Of a DNA stretch of 64,000 nucleotides, positions 44,375 through 53,112 are shown in pieces. A program made the position numbers and the translations under genes. The stretch is from the NCBI GenBank assembly GCA_050633205.1, contig JBOEGA010000019.1, forward strand, positions 1 through 64,000, in the 5' to 3' direction. Origin of the DNA: CBDHHC01 sp050633205 (GTDB lineage Bacteria > Pseudomonadota > Alphaproteobacteria > Rhizobiales > CBDHHC01). How positions within the stretch are numbered: the first letter of the stretch is position 1; each line of letters begins with the position of its first letter. Below the pieces are notes generated by a model. The model was not told the origin of the DNA. It saw only the letters and a program-made list of their open reading frames with translations, and did no database searches.

Positions 44375-44541
44375 AATTTCACACTTGTAAGTCGTTCTTG
44401 AAAAAGCGCTGGCACATGCGTAAAAAAAACACACTTTTATCTGCCTGATTACTGAGCTATTAACAGCAATATTACAGTAGCATGAGCACAGCGCCCTGCA
44501 TTTTTGTAACCTTTTATACCATCCGAACGGAGAATGAAAAT

Positions 44542-45816
44542 ATGACTGCTATTATCGACATAATTGGTCGTGAAATCCTGGACAGCCGTGGTAATCCGAC
44601 TGTAGAAGTCGATGTCATACTTGAGGACGACTCAATGGGTCGTGCCGCAGTTCCATCCGGCGCCTCTACTGGAGCGCACGAAGCTCATGAGTTGAGAGAT
44701 GGCGGAGATCGTTACCTTGGGAAGGGCGTACTACAGGCCGTTGAAATGGTCAATGGTGAGATTTTCAATGCACTTCAGGGAATGGATGCTGAAGATCAGC
44801 GCCGTATTGACCGCATCATGTGCGATATTGATGGTTCGACCAACAAAGCCCGCCTTGGCGCAAACGCTATTCTTGGAGTTTCAATGGCAACGGCAAAAGC
44901 TGCTGCTCAGGCAAGTGGACTTCCTGTTTACCGTTATGTTGGTGGTGCAGCTGCGCGCGTATTGCCTGTTCCTATGATGAATATCATTAATGGCGGAGAA
45001 CATGCTGACAATCCGATTGATATTCAGGAATTTATGATTATGCCTGTATCAGCGGAGAATATTTCTGAGGCAGTCAGAATGGGCGCAGAAGTGTTTCATA
45101 CACTGAAAAAAGCTTTGTCTGCGGCTGGTCATAACACAAATGTTGGTGACGAAGGTGGATTTGCTCCAAATCTTAGCTCAACGCATGATGCTCTCGATTT
45201 CATTATGAAGTCTATCGAGAGTGCCGGTTACAAACCAGGCGAAGATATTTATCTGGCACTGGATTCAGCTTCTACCGAATTCTACAAGGACGGTAAATAC
45301 GATATGAAAGGCGAGGGCATTGTTCGCGATGCGTCTGATATGGTTGCCTTCTATTCGGAGCTTGTAAACAAATACCCTATTATCTCTATCGAAGACGGCA
45401 TGGCAGAAGATGACTGGGACGGCTGGAAACTCCTGACTGATGAAATCGGAAGTAAATGTCAGCTTGTTGGTGATGATCTGTTTGTTACAAACACCGAGCG
45501 CCTGAGTGATGGTATTGAAAAAGGTGTTGGCAACTCCATTCTTGTTAAAGTGAACCAGATCGGCTCGCTGACTGAAACTCTGGATGCTGTCGATATGGCT
45601 CATCGCGCAAGCTATACGGCTGTTATGTCTCACCGAAGCGGTGAAACTGAAGATAATACGATAGCGGATCTGGCGGTTGCTACAAATTGCGGCCAGATCA
45701 AAACAGGCTCTCTTGCCCGTTCTGACAGGTTGGCAAAATATAATCAGCTTATCCGTATCGAAGAAGAGCTTGATGATACTGCAGAATATGCAGGTCGCAG
45801 CATTTTGAAGGGCTAA
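44542..45816 (+). CDS. eno: Enolase
   Basis: Glycolytic 2-phosphoglycerate dehydratase, 424 residues from ATG 44542 (GGAG upstream; MTAIIDIIGREILDSRGNP). Conserved features are VPSGASTGAHEAHELRD, the Mg ligands in ALDSAST, SIEDGMAEDDW and VGDDLFVTN, the catalytic lysine in SILVKVNQIGSLTET and the ending SHRSGETEDN. The open frame runs 20 codons further upstream but that part is not enolase-like. In many alphaproteobacteria eno lies near ftsB and pdhA; those are not seen here. Confidence 0.97.
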   Translation: MTAIIDIIGREILDSRGNPTVEVDVILEDDSMGRAAVPSGASTGAHEAHELRDGGDRYLGKGVLQAVEMVNGEIFNALQGMDAEDQRRIDRIMCDIDGSTNKARLGANAILGVSMATAKAAAQASGLPVYRYVGGAAARVLPVPMMNIINGGEHADNPIDIQEFMIMPVSAENISEAVRMGAEVFHTLKKALSAAGHNTNVGDEGGFAPNLSSTHDALDFIMKSIESAGYKPGEDIYLALDSASTEFYKDGKYDMKGEGIVRDASDMVAFYSELVNKYPIISIEDGMAEDDWDGWKLLTDEIGSKCQLVGDDLFVTNTERLSDGIEKGVGNSILVKVNQIGSLTETLDAVDMAHRASYTAVMSHRSGETEDNTIADLAVATNCGQIKTGSLARSDRLAKYNQLIRIEEELDDTAEYAGRSILKG

Positions 45817-46668
45817 AATCTGTAATCGTTTAGGTTACAAAGAGCCTTTAGTTCTGCTGGTGGGTGCTGTTATGAATGGAGAGTTATCTTTTGTGACATC
45901 ACCCACATTTCCCCAAAGGGGGCGGAATAGAATGGGTATCATTTTATATGGGTTTTTACATGAGTAGAAACACAAATATTCTCGCCACCAGTCTGATGCG
46001 AAGCTATACCCAGTCTCTCGCCCTTTAATGCAAGGGCTATACGGAGCGCAGACGCGCTGCTCTAAGTAAAGTAAAGGATTGCAGAACATCTGCGCTCCGT
46101 ATAGGTGTTTTTCGCCTCAGTCGACTTGCAGCGTCAGCCCCCCATACTCAAATGGCAAAGCCTGTGCCTGAAATGGTTCTGCATAAATAGTCCATGCAGG
46201 AGGGAAAATATCAGCAAATTAGATAGTTCCCCTATACCAAGTCGAGACCGCCTTCAGCAAGTCCAGCCTGTGGTTTTCCAGGGCCGTTATTCCTGGAACC
46301 TTCAGAACACCGCCTGCCACGGAACCGAGACGGTCTGCAGTTACCACCCTTGCGGTGACAGGCGAGATCAGTATATGAGCGGAGTATCGGGTGGGGGATA
46401 AGTTTTTTGTTTTGGGTGGAATGCTTTAATTCTGTAAAGTGCTCTAAAGACTTTGTTCTTTTGCTACACCTCTTTTCTACCCATTGGAGAGAAGTATACT
46501 GCAAAGCAGTGGGTAGGGGGAGCAGCCCATCAGCAAATATTATATTGCATGTAAAACGTTTCTTCATACTACCCTATTAATAGGCCAACCTGAATTTTGA
46601 ATTACAGCCTTGTTTTCAGCTCAGTCCCTGCATATATCTGACATGCCCTGTAAAAGGAGAATGACCCT
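45817..46668. other. Gene-free, hairpin-rich island downstream of eno
   Basis: 850 bases with no convincing gene but several strong inverted repeats and a higher G+C appearance than the surrounding intergenic DNA. Elements: GCCCTT/AAGGGC (46020-46037); a perfect 16-bp repeat CTATACGGAGCGCAGA / TCTGCGCTCCGTATAG (46037-46052, 46089-46104); TTCCAGG/CCTGGAA (46276-46298); a 10-bp stem CGCCTGCCAC / GTGACAGGCG (46311-46320, 46355-46364) enclosing ACCG-AGA-CGGT, with one mismatch on plus that is a G-U pair on minus; and CTACCCA/TGGGTAG (46477-46516). ATCAGCAAAT occurs at both 46210 and 46529. This could be a structured RNA (perhaps minus strand) or a decayed mobile element. Confidence 0.5.
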
Positions 46669-47079
46669 GTGATTGAATTCCACGATAATCTGGCGGGAAA
46701 GATAATAGTTCGCCCGGATGTTTCCCACCATTTCATGAGACTTCGGCCATTAAGTATTATTGTTACCGCCAGCTACAACAATACAGAAATAGCCGTCAGC
46801 TCAGCTGCAATAAAACTTTTCGAAGTCGGAAAAGATTTTTATGACCCCGTCATCTACTTCCCCCGCTCTGATATAAAGATGGAACTGCTGACAGGCGTAG
46901 AAAATCTGTCAACCCACTGCCCTCTGAAAGGCGACACAGAATATTTTGATATTTCAACTCATGATAAAACTTTGGAAAAAGCTGCCTGGTCCTATAACAA
47001 GCCACTTCAGATAGCTGAAGAACTTCGTGATTTGATTGCTTTTGATGCTTCAGTAATAGACATTGTCGAGCGCAAATAA
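46669..47079 (+). CDS. DUF427 family protein
   Basis: A 136-residue soluble protein of DUF427, a small beta-rich family of unknown function. STHCPLKGDTEYFDI is its most typical stretch, together with DFYDPVIYFPRSDIKMELL. A GTG start at 46669 follows AAAGGAGAA. The family often has a downstream Trp/Tyr-Pro motif (AWSYNKPLQIAEELRDLIAF here). Single gene, ending at a terminator shared with the porin gene. Confidence 0.85.
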   Translation: MIEFHDNLAGKIIVRPDVSHHFMRLRPLSIIVTASYNNTEIAVSSAAIKLFEVGKDFYDPVIYFPRSDIKMELLTGVENLSTHCPLKGDTEYFDISTHDKTLEKAAWSYNKPLQIAEELRDLIAFDASVIDIVERK

Positions 47080-47111
47080 AAAGAAGCCGGATATTAAAAT
47101 ACCCGGCTTCT
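47076..47111 (-). terminator. Terminator of the porin gene
   Basis: AGAAGCCGG / CCGGCTTCT (47082-47090, 47103-47111), a 9-bp perfect stem with partial inner pairing. On the minus strand it is followed by TTTTATTT, 29 bases after the porin stop. It may also serve the convergent DUF427 gene. Confidence 0.75.
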
Positions 47112-47139
47112 GGAGAGTTTATAGATGGAGGAGTATTTA

Positions 47140-47865
47140 TTAGAAAGAGGCTGACAGAGTAGCTGTAAAGCGCTCGTCAGAAGCAGCAGTGTCTACATCA
47201 GTGTCGTGGTAACGCAGGTCAATTGCATAATTGCTTGCGAAGCCCAGAGATACACCAGCATTCCAGTAAGTATAATCACCACCAAGACCTGTGAAGTCAG
47301 TGTCATCATCAACCAGACCAACAACAGCTTTGAATGTTGGAGTGAATGGCCCTATTTTAGATGAAAATGCTTTTTCAAAAGCAAACTCATATGTGTAAAC
47401 TTCATCATCTGTATTCAGGTAAGTTGTGAACCCAAGCGTTGCACCAGCATAAACTTCAGCACTCGCACCAAGCTTGACCTCAACAACTTCATCGGCATCG
47501 TCATAAGCATATACGATTACACCAAGATCAAAAGTAATGCCCTTGTACACAGGTTTGATACCTGCATAAAAATCAACTTCTACAGTTGTATCATCACCAA
47601 AATCTACGTTTGAGCCCCAAACACCCGCGTAGAAGATACCGCATGAAGCGTCAACACCACCCTGTACAGCAGCATCGCCATCAGTCTGTGTAACGCCACG
47701 GAAAATGTAATCATTGGTCAAAGCCACGTTAGCTGAAAGGCCACATGCACTTTTTTGGGCTGGAGGAGCCATAAGATCACCACCTGCAAATGCAGAAGCG
47801 CTCATCATTACTGCGGTAAGGCCACCCAGAATGCCAGTCTTTAATGTTTTTGAGATTGTAGACAT
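47140..47865 (-). CDS. TorF family putative outer-membrane porin
   Basis: A 241-residue outer-membrane protein of the TorF/TIGR02001 type. The signal peptide ends with SASAFA (residue 27). The mature chain is made of alternating beta strands, acidic turns (DGDAAVQGG, DDADEVVEV, NTDDEVYT) and a C-terminal aromatic residue (ATLSASF), as expected for a beta-barrel. SANVALTNDYIFRGVTQTDGD is the family signature. AGAGGC precedes the ATG. Substrate unknown. Confidence 0.87.
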   Translation of the reverse strand: MSTISKTLKTGILGGLTAVMMSASAFAGGDLMAPPAQKSACGLSANVALTNDYIFRGVTQTDGDAAVQGGVDASCGIFYAGVWGSNVDFGDDTTVEVDFYAGIKPVYKGITFDLGVIVYAYDDADEVVEVKLGASAEVYAGATLGFTTYLNTDDEVYTYEFAFEKAFSSKIGPFTPTFKAVVGLVDDDTDFTGLGGDYTYWNAGVSLGFASNYAIDLRYHDTDVDTAASDERFTATLSASF

Positions 47866-48184
47866 ATAACTTGCCTCTATTTTTCTAACTATTTACTGAT
47901 CAAGCAGGTAAAGTGCATAAATTCAATACAGGTTACCCGAGAATTTCAGAGCAAAATAAGCCTGTCTTCTAGACTGCTTTTCCGGCTCAGCAACATCCAT
48001 GAGTAAAGATTACTCTACAGTTAGATTTAGTAAATACGGGAAATGACCTGTCATATGCTTGTCATAAACATGAAAGCAGTTTTGCAACAGTCGGACTAAA
48101 AGTGATAAATTAATAGACAGCTATGCTGAGAAATTAGTCATAATAACACATGCAAAAAGGTATTATATAACCTCAGTATGTTTT
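47866..48184. other. Porin upstream region with a Pho-box-like repeat
   Basis: About 320 bases without a gene between the porin and murB 3' end. CTGTCAT-ATGC-TTGTCAT at 48048-48065 (plus strand) is a close match to the PhoB box, two 7-base direct repeats separated by 4 bases. Its orientation points away from the porin gene, so its relevance is uncertain. AGGT-(8)-ACCT followed by T5 on the minus strand near 48165 may be a weak murB terminator. Confidence 0.4.
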
Positions 48185-49105
48185 TTAGGCAGGTACACCA
48201 AGACGCTTGATCTCCCAGTGAAGATCAATTCCCGAATTTTCCATGACCCGGGACCGTACTGTCTCGCCCAGAGTTTCAAGATCATTCGCAGTGGCGTTGT
48301 CAACGTTCAGAAGAAAATTACAGTGCATCTCAGAAACCTGGGCACCACCAATTTTCAGCCCCCGGCAACCAGCCGCATCAACAAGCTTCCAGGCACTGTT
48401 CCCTTCAGGATTCTTGAATGTTGAACCACCGGTACGGCCTTTGATTGGTTGATGCTGTTTGCGATATTCGGAAACCTCTGTCATCTGCGCAATAACAGTC
48501 TCTTTCTCGGCGGGTTGCCCCTGAAAAACGGCCTGGGTAAATATCCAGTCATCCGCGACAGAACAGTTACGATAAGAAAAACCCATCTGCTCATTACTTA
48601 GAGTATGAATCTTCCCTTCAGGATCAACAGCACGCGCCTCTACCAGAACATCTTTGGTCTCGGTGCCATGTGCACCACCATTCATGCGAAGAGCACCACC
48701 AACACCACCGGGAATACCATTATAAAAAGCAAGTCCGGAAAGACCTGCATCAGCCGCGGCGCGCGCAAGCCTTACATCTGGAACAGCAGCTCCTGCCCGG
48801 ATACGGCAATCTTCCTCGGCAGCAATCTGATTGAAACCACGCCCAAGACGAATAACAACACCCGGTATACCACCATCACGAACCAGCAGATTCGATCCAA
48901 GGCCAATCACGAGCTTTGACAGTTCTTTTGGAGCATTTTCAAGAAAATAGGCCAGGTCTTCCTCATCCAGAGGGGAGTAAAGCACCTGTGCTGGTCCGCC
49001 AACACGGAACCAGGTAATCCCAGACAGAAGACTGTTTGCTGCCAGCCTGCCACGCAGTTCCGGCATCAGATCTTTCAGATCGGCAGTAATATCTGGAAAA
49101 CTCAC
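48185..49105 (-). CDS. murB: UDP-N-acetylenolpyruvoylglucosamine reductase
   Basis: FAD/NADPH enzyme completing UDP-MurNAc synthesis for peptidoglycan. I start it at the GTG at 49105 (306 residues), which overlaps the murC stop as GTGA; the frame extends 26 codons further into murC without family similarity. Key motifs: TWFRVGGPAQVLYSPL, LVIGLGSNLLVRDGGIPGVVIRL (flavin), FYNGIPGGVGGALRMNGGAHG, the catalytic serine in TGGSTFKNPEG, and VSEMHCNFLLN. Last gene of the ftsW-murG-murC-murB series; the ddl and ftsQAZ genes usually following are not present. Confidence 0.95.
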   Translation of the reverse strand: MSFPDITADLKDLMPELRGRLAANSLLSGITWFRVGGPAQVLYSPLDEEDLAYFLENAPKELSKLVIGLGSNLLVRDGGIPGVVIRLGRGFNQIAAEEDCRIRAGAAVPDVRLARAAADAGLSGLAFYNGIPGGVGGALRMNGGAHGTETKDVLVEARAVDPEGKIHTLSNEQMGFSYRNCSVADDWIFTQAVFQGQPAEKETVIAQMTEVSEYRKQHQPIKGRTGGSTFKNPEGNSAWKLVDAAGCRGLKIGGAQVSEMHCNFLLNVDNATANDLETLGETVRSRVMENSGIDLHWEIKRLGVPA

Positions 49106-50556
49106 GCCCCGACTCCAGCCTGATTTAGTGATGCTGCAGGTTGAACCTGCGAAATAAGAGCACCGGGAAGCGCATGAGACCATTCTGTAATTGATCCGGC
49201 TCCAAGACCTATAACCAAATCACCTGGTTCTGCAAACTTGCTCAACCACCCTGTTAATTCTTCAAGGCTGGAAACGCTGAGGACATCCTTATGACCTGTG
49301 GCCTGAATACCTGATACCAGTTCATTCTGCCCAAACCCGATAATAGGATCTTCACCAGCAGCGAAGACCGGAGCAATCACTACGGCATCGGCATCACCGA
49401 AGCATCCGCAGAAATCCTCAAACAGGCTTTGCAATCTGGTATAACGGTGCGGCTGCATAACAGCAATCACACGGCCTTTGGTAACATTTGAAGACGCTTT
49501 TAAAACCGAAGAAATTTCAACTGGATGGTGGGCATAATCATCATAGAATGAAATATCATTCCACTGCCCTGTATTCGTAAAGCGGCGTTTCACTCCACCA
49601 AAACCAGCCAGAGCATTTCTTGTAACATGATCAGGAATATTCAGCTCCATTGATACAGCTATGGTCGCCAGTGCATTAAGAGCATTATAGAGGCCGGGAA
49701 CCGACAGGCGAACATCTTCCATACGCCCGGAATGCCCATTCATGGCTCCACCGAGAATAACATCAAAGACCATTCCGGCACCATCAGCGCGTAAATTCTC
49801 CAGACGGATATCAGCATCAGCAGCTTCGCCGTAAGTCAGGATACGCCCAGGACTTTCCATCCCACGGCGTTGCTCAACCATCTGACGAACAACCGGGTGG
49901 TCTATGCAGGCAACTGTCAGGCCATAGAATGGAATTTGAGCGAAAAACTTCTGAAAGGCCGCATGCATCCCTTCTACAGAACCATAATAATCCAGATGTT
50001 CAGGGTCAATATTGGTCACAATACCAATCTGAGTTGGCAGCTTTACAAATGTTCCGTCAGACTCATCAGCCTCAACAATCATCCACTCGCCGTTACCGAT
50101 CCGTGCATTGGACTTCCAGCGGTTGATAATACCACCATTAATCACTGTAGGATCAACCTCAGCTTCTTCCAGCAATGTCGAAACAAGAGAAGTCGTTGTT
50201 GTTTTTCCGTGAGTTCCGGTAATGGAAATCGTAGACTTGGAGCGCATTAGCTCCGCAAGCATTTCAGCGCGACGAATTATCGGATGGCCCTGCGCTCTGG
50301 CTGCATCATATTCAGGGTTTCCCGGCTTTACAGCCGTAGAAATCACCACATAGGCAGCATCTGCAATATTTTCAGCTTCATGGCCAATGAAGATTTTAGC
50401 ACCTTTTTCGCGCAAACGCTGCGTATTGGCGCTGTCCTTCAGATCACTACCCTGAACCTTGTATCCCCGCGCAAGCATAACTTCAGCAATCGCGCTCATG
50501 CCAATACCGCCAATACCGACAATGTGAAACGGTCCTATTCCATGGGGTAGCTGCAT
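49102..50556 (-). CDS. murC: UDP-N-acetylmuramate--L-alanine ligase
   Basis: ATP-dependent ligase adding L-alanine to UDP-MurNAc, 484 residues. HIVGIGGIGMSAIAEVMLARG forms the N-terminal nucleotide domain, SITGTHGKTTTTSLVSTLL is the P-loop (near 107), EADESDGTFVKL and NIDPEHLDYYG are Mur-ligase signatures, and YDDYAHHPVEI and VMQPHRYTR lie in the C-terminal domain. AAGGA sits 9 bases before the ATG. A 274-base gap separates it from murG, unusually long for this cluster. Confidence 0.96.
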   Translation of the reverse strand: MQLPHGIGPFHIVGIGGIGMSAIAEVMLARGYKVQGSDLKDSANTQRLREKGAKIFIGHEAENIADAAYVVISTAVKPGNPEYDAARAQGHPIIRRAEMLAELMRSKSTISITGTHGKTTTTSLVSTLLEEAEVDPTVINGGIINRWKSNARIGNGEWMIVEADESDGTFVKLPTQIGIVTNIDPEHLDYYGSVEGMHAAFQKFFAQIPFYGLTVACIDHPVVRQMVEQRRGMESPGRILTYGEAADADIRLENLRADGAGMVFDVILGGAMNGHSGRMEDVRLSVPGLYNALNALATIAVSMELNIPDHVTRNALAGFGGVKRRFTNTGQWNDISFYDDYAHHPVEISSVLKASSNVTKGRVIAVMQPHRYTRLQSLFEDFCGCFGDADAVVIAPVFAAGEDPIIGFGQNELVSGIQATGHKDVLSVSSLEELTGWLSKFAEPGDLVIGLGAGSITEWSHALPGALISQVQPAASLNQAGVGA

Positions 50557-50830
50557 AATTATTATTCCTTTAGTTCATGAGATATTCGGCTTTAAAAACC
50601 TCAGGACCTCTTGCCTGTCTACACATCACCTTTAACGGTGTTTCCCGGCGTCTGCTGCGAATCAACTTCAGTTTACGTTATTTTCCCGAAATTCAATAAA
50701 CCACAACAGTAAAACTCTGACAGGAATATCCTACAACCTTGATATTTCCTAATCTTTTTATCACAACAGTGTAAACAGTCTGCAAGAAATCTTGCTCAAA
50801 TTGCGGCAACAGGTGTGGTACCAAAGTCCC

Positions 50831-51931
50831 TTATCCACCATTTACCATATCTTCGACCATGTCAGCCAGCAAACTGACGGCCTGTGGTTTACCAACCTGT
50901 CTGGCTGCCTGAGCAGCCTGAACCAGCTTACCGGGATTATTCAGCATCCCTTCCAGTTCCGCTGCCATACGCTGAGGTGTAAGATCTTTTTGAGCTATAC
51001 ACCAGGCACCGCCAGCTTCCATCAGACGATTTGCATTCTGTAACTGGTCATTGTCAAGAGCATGAGGCAATGGAACCAGTATCGAAGGACGCCCCAGAAC
51101 AGCCAGTTCCGTAACACTGGAAGCTCCCGAACGGCCAATCACCAGATGACAGGACGCCATAATCTCGGGTAAGTTCTTGAAAAACGGCGCAAGCTCAGCC
51201 TGCACACCAAGAGACTGGTAGATCTGATTAACCCGATCAAGATCTTCTTCCCTGCATTGTTGTACAATTCTAAGGCGACCACGGAGATTCTCAGGTAAAA
51301 GTGCAATTGCCTCAGGCACTGTGTCAGAAAAGAAACGGGCTCCCTGACTTCCACCAAACACCAGCAGGTTAAATGGACCGTTCGGTATAGGTGTATCATA
51401 CAGCACAGAACTGGAATCCAGGACAATCTGGCGGACAGGATTACCCGTGACACGCACTTTTTTCAGGAATTTATCCTTAACATTCTTAGTCTTATCAAAG
51501 GACGCGGCAATATTCTTAACCAATGGAGCCATCATTCTATTGGCCCGCCCCATTACTGCATTCTGCTCATGAACAGCAGAGGGTACTCCCCGCATCTTTG
51601 CTGCAATCAGCGGAGGGAAAGTCGGATATCCGCCAAAGCCGACGATTGCTTTGGGTTTAATCCGTCCAAGATGTCGATAGGCTGCAAATGTCCCGCGCAT
51701 TAACATAAAGGCTGTACGCATCAATCCAATCGGAGAGCGGCTGCTGAATGTCGCGGAAGGGATTTTGTAAACTTCACGTGCCGGAAACCCTGAACCATAA
51801 CGGTCTCCACGCATATCAGTCATCAGATCGACCACATATCCACGGCGCTGTAACTCTTCTGACAAGGCAAATGCAGGAAACAGGTGTCCACCAGTTCCCC
51901 CAGCTGCCAATACAATGGACTTCGAAGACAT
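50831..51931 (-). CDS. murG: UDP-GlcNAc--N-acetylmuramyl-(pentapeptide) pyrophosphoryl-undecaprenol GlcNAc transferase
   Basis: Membrane-associated GT28 glycosyltransferase that turns lipid I into lipid II. The 366-residue protein has the glycine-rich LAAGGTGGHLFPAFALSEEL at the N-terminus, GFGGYPTFPPLIAAKMRGVP near 95, VHEQNAVMGRANR, LVFGGSQGARFFSDT near 190 and the donor site GRSGASSVTELAVLGRPSILVPLP (in pieces, near 270). It lies between ftsW and murC as in normal division/cell-wall clusters. Confidence 0.96.
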   Translation of the reverse strand: MSSKSIVLAAGGTGGHLFPAFALSEELQRRGYVVDLMTDMRGDRYGSGFPAREVYKIPSATFSSRSPIGLMRTAFMLMRGTFAAYRHLGRIKPKAIVGFGGYPTFPPLIAAKMRGVPSAVHEQNAVMGRANRMMAPLVKNIAASFDKTKNVKDKFLKKVRVTGNPVRQIVLDSSSVLYDTPIPNGPFNLLVFGGSQGARFFSDTVPEAIALLPENLRGRLRIVQQCREEDLDRVNQIYQSLGVQAELAPFFKNLPEIMASCHLVIGRSGASSVTELAVLGRPSILVPLPHALDNDQLQNANRLMEAGGAWCIAQKDLTPQRMAAELEGMLNNPGKLVQAAQAARQVGKPQAVSLLADMVEDMVNGG

Positions 51932-51960
51932 GTGACTAATCCTCTCTTATTATTATTCTT

Positions 51961-53106
51961 TTATGCCCGGTTATCTGTAAAATATCCTGATTGCTGCCGC
52001 ATTAGACCCAACAGCATCCCCATGGTCAAGCCCATTGCCAACATTGATGAACCACCATAGGAAATGAATGGCAGCGTCATTCCCTTGGCAGGAATCAATG
52101 CCAGATTTACAGACATATTAATAATTGCCTGCAATCCAAATAACATGGTCAAACCGACGATGGACAGCCTGATGAAGGCATCAGGCTCATTTAAAGCCCT
52201 CATAAACCCTCTAATTACCACAAAAGCAAACAAAACCAGCAAGATCAGACAGGCTATAATTCCAAACTCTTCAGCCACTACAGCAAAGATAAAATCTGTA
52301 TGAGAATCTGGCAAACTGAACTTGATCTTGCCCTCTCCTGCTCCGCGTCCAGTCCACCCACCAATACGAAAAGACTCCAGAGCCCGTTTCATCTGAAATG
52401 AGTCGCCAGTGTCAGGGCTGATAAAACGATTAATCCGGTTGGCCACATGTGGAAGAGCGGAATACGCAACAATCAACCCGGCAACAGAACTGCCCGCAAG
52501 GATACCAACCCAGCGCCAGGACAAGCCGGCAAAGAAGAATAAACCGCCCCATACCATTGTTATCAATAGTGCCTGCCCTACATCAGGCTGTAATATTAAC
52601 AGTAAGGCAAAAATTCCATAAACGCCGAGAGCTATCTGTGTTGCCGGCATATCGGGGTAACTATATCTCTGGGCAAACAGCCATGCTGCCAGAAGTACAA
52701 ATGCAGGCTTGGCAAACTCAGAAGGCTGTAGAGACAGCCCCCCAATTAGAATCCAGCGCTGTGCTCCATTCACTTCAGCTCCGATAACCAGCACCATAAC
52801 CATCAGAACAATGCAGATAAAAAATATAGACAGAGCAGCTCGCCTTAAGCTTTTCGGATCAAGCAGTGAAACGAAAATCATAATGAGAACTGCAGGGAAA
52901 AAGAACAGAACCTGACGCTTAGCGAAATAAAAGGCGCCAAGATCTCTTTGTGCTGCAATAGGAGGACTACTGGCAGCAACAGAAACCAGTAAGCCCGCCA
53001 TCATTATCAACATGATAGCACCAAGCATCAGTCTATCGACAGAGAACCACCATTCGCTAAGCAGGCTGCGATCTTCACGGCGCAGCCTCATGCCTGTTTC
53101 TACCAT
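51961..53106 (-). CDS. ftsW: Peptidoglycan glycosyltransferase FtsW
   Basis: SEDS-family membrane enzyme that polymerises lipid II at the division septum. The protein has about ten hydrophobic helices; diagnostic parts are GAQRWILIGGLSLQPSEFAKP (near 125, in pieces), QPDVGQALLI, ESFRIGGWTGRGAGEGKIKF, LPDSHTDFIFAVVAEEFG and FISYGGSSMLAMG. I use ATG 53106 (381 residues); the frame opens at TTG 53112 directly against the degP stop. murD, normally just upstream, is replaced by the Do-type protease gene. Confidence 0.95.
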   Translation of the reverse strand: MVETGMRLRREDRSLLSEWWFSVDRLMLGAIMLIMMAGLLVSVAASSPPIAAQRDLGAFYFAKRQVLFFFPAVLIMIFVSLLDPKSLRRAALSIFFICIVLMVMVLVIGAEVNGAQRWILIGGLSLQPSEFAKPAFVLLAAWLFAQRYSYPDMPATQIALGVYGIFALLLILQPDVGQALLITMVWGGLFFFAGLSWRWVGILAGSSVAGLIVAYSALPHVANRINRFISPDTGDSFQMKRALESFRIGGWTGRGAGEGKIKFSLPDSHTDFIFAVVAEEFGIIACLILLVLFAFVVIRGFMRALNEPDAFIRLSIVGLTMLFGLQAIINMSVNLALIPAKGMTLPFISYGGSSMLAMGLTMGMLLGLMRQQSGYFTDNRA

Positions 53107-53112
53107 ATCCAA

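Noticed and set aside
44375..44541. preQ1 riboswitch in the queC-eno intergenic region
   Set aside because: I looked for the preQ1 aptamer pattern in the queC leader on the minus strand and saw no convincing stem and A-rich tail.
44434..44542. N-terminal extensions of queC and eno overlapping in the divergent region
   Set aside because: Both extra 20-codon stretches lack family similarity; internal ATGs with better context match the family starts.
45835..46567. Minus-strand ORFs of 84 and 111 codons, and a plus-strand 98-codon ORF, in the island after eno
   Set aside because: They lack Shine-Dalgarno sequences, overlap strong inverted repeats and show Cys/Arg-rich compositions unlike the surrounding proteins; more likely chance frames in structured DNA.
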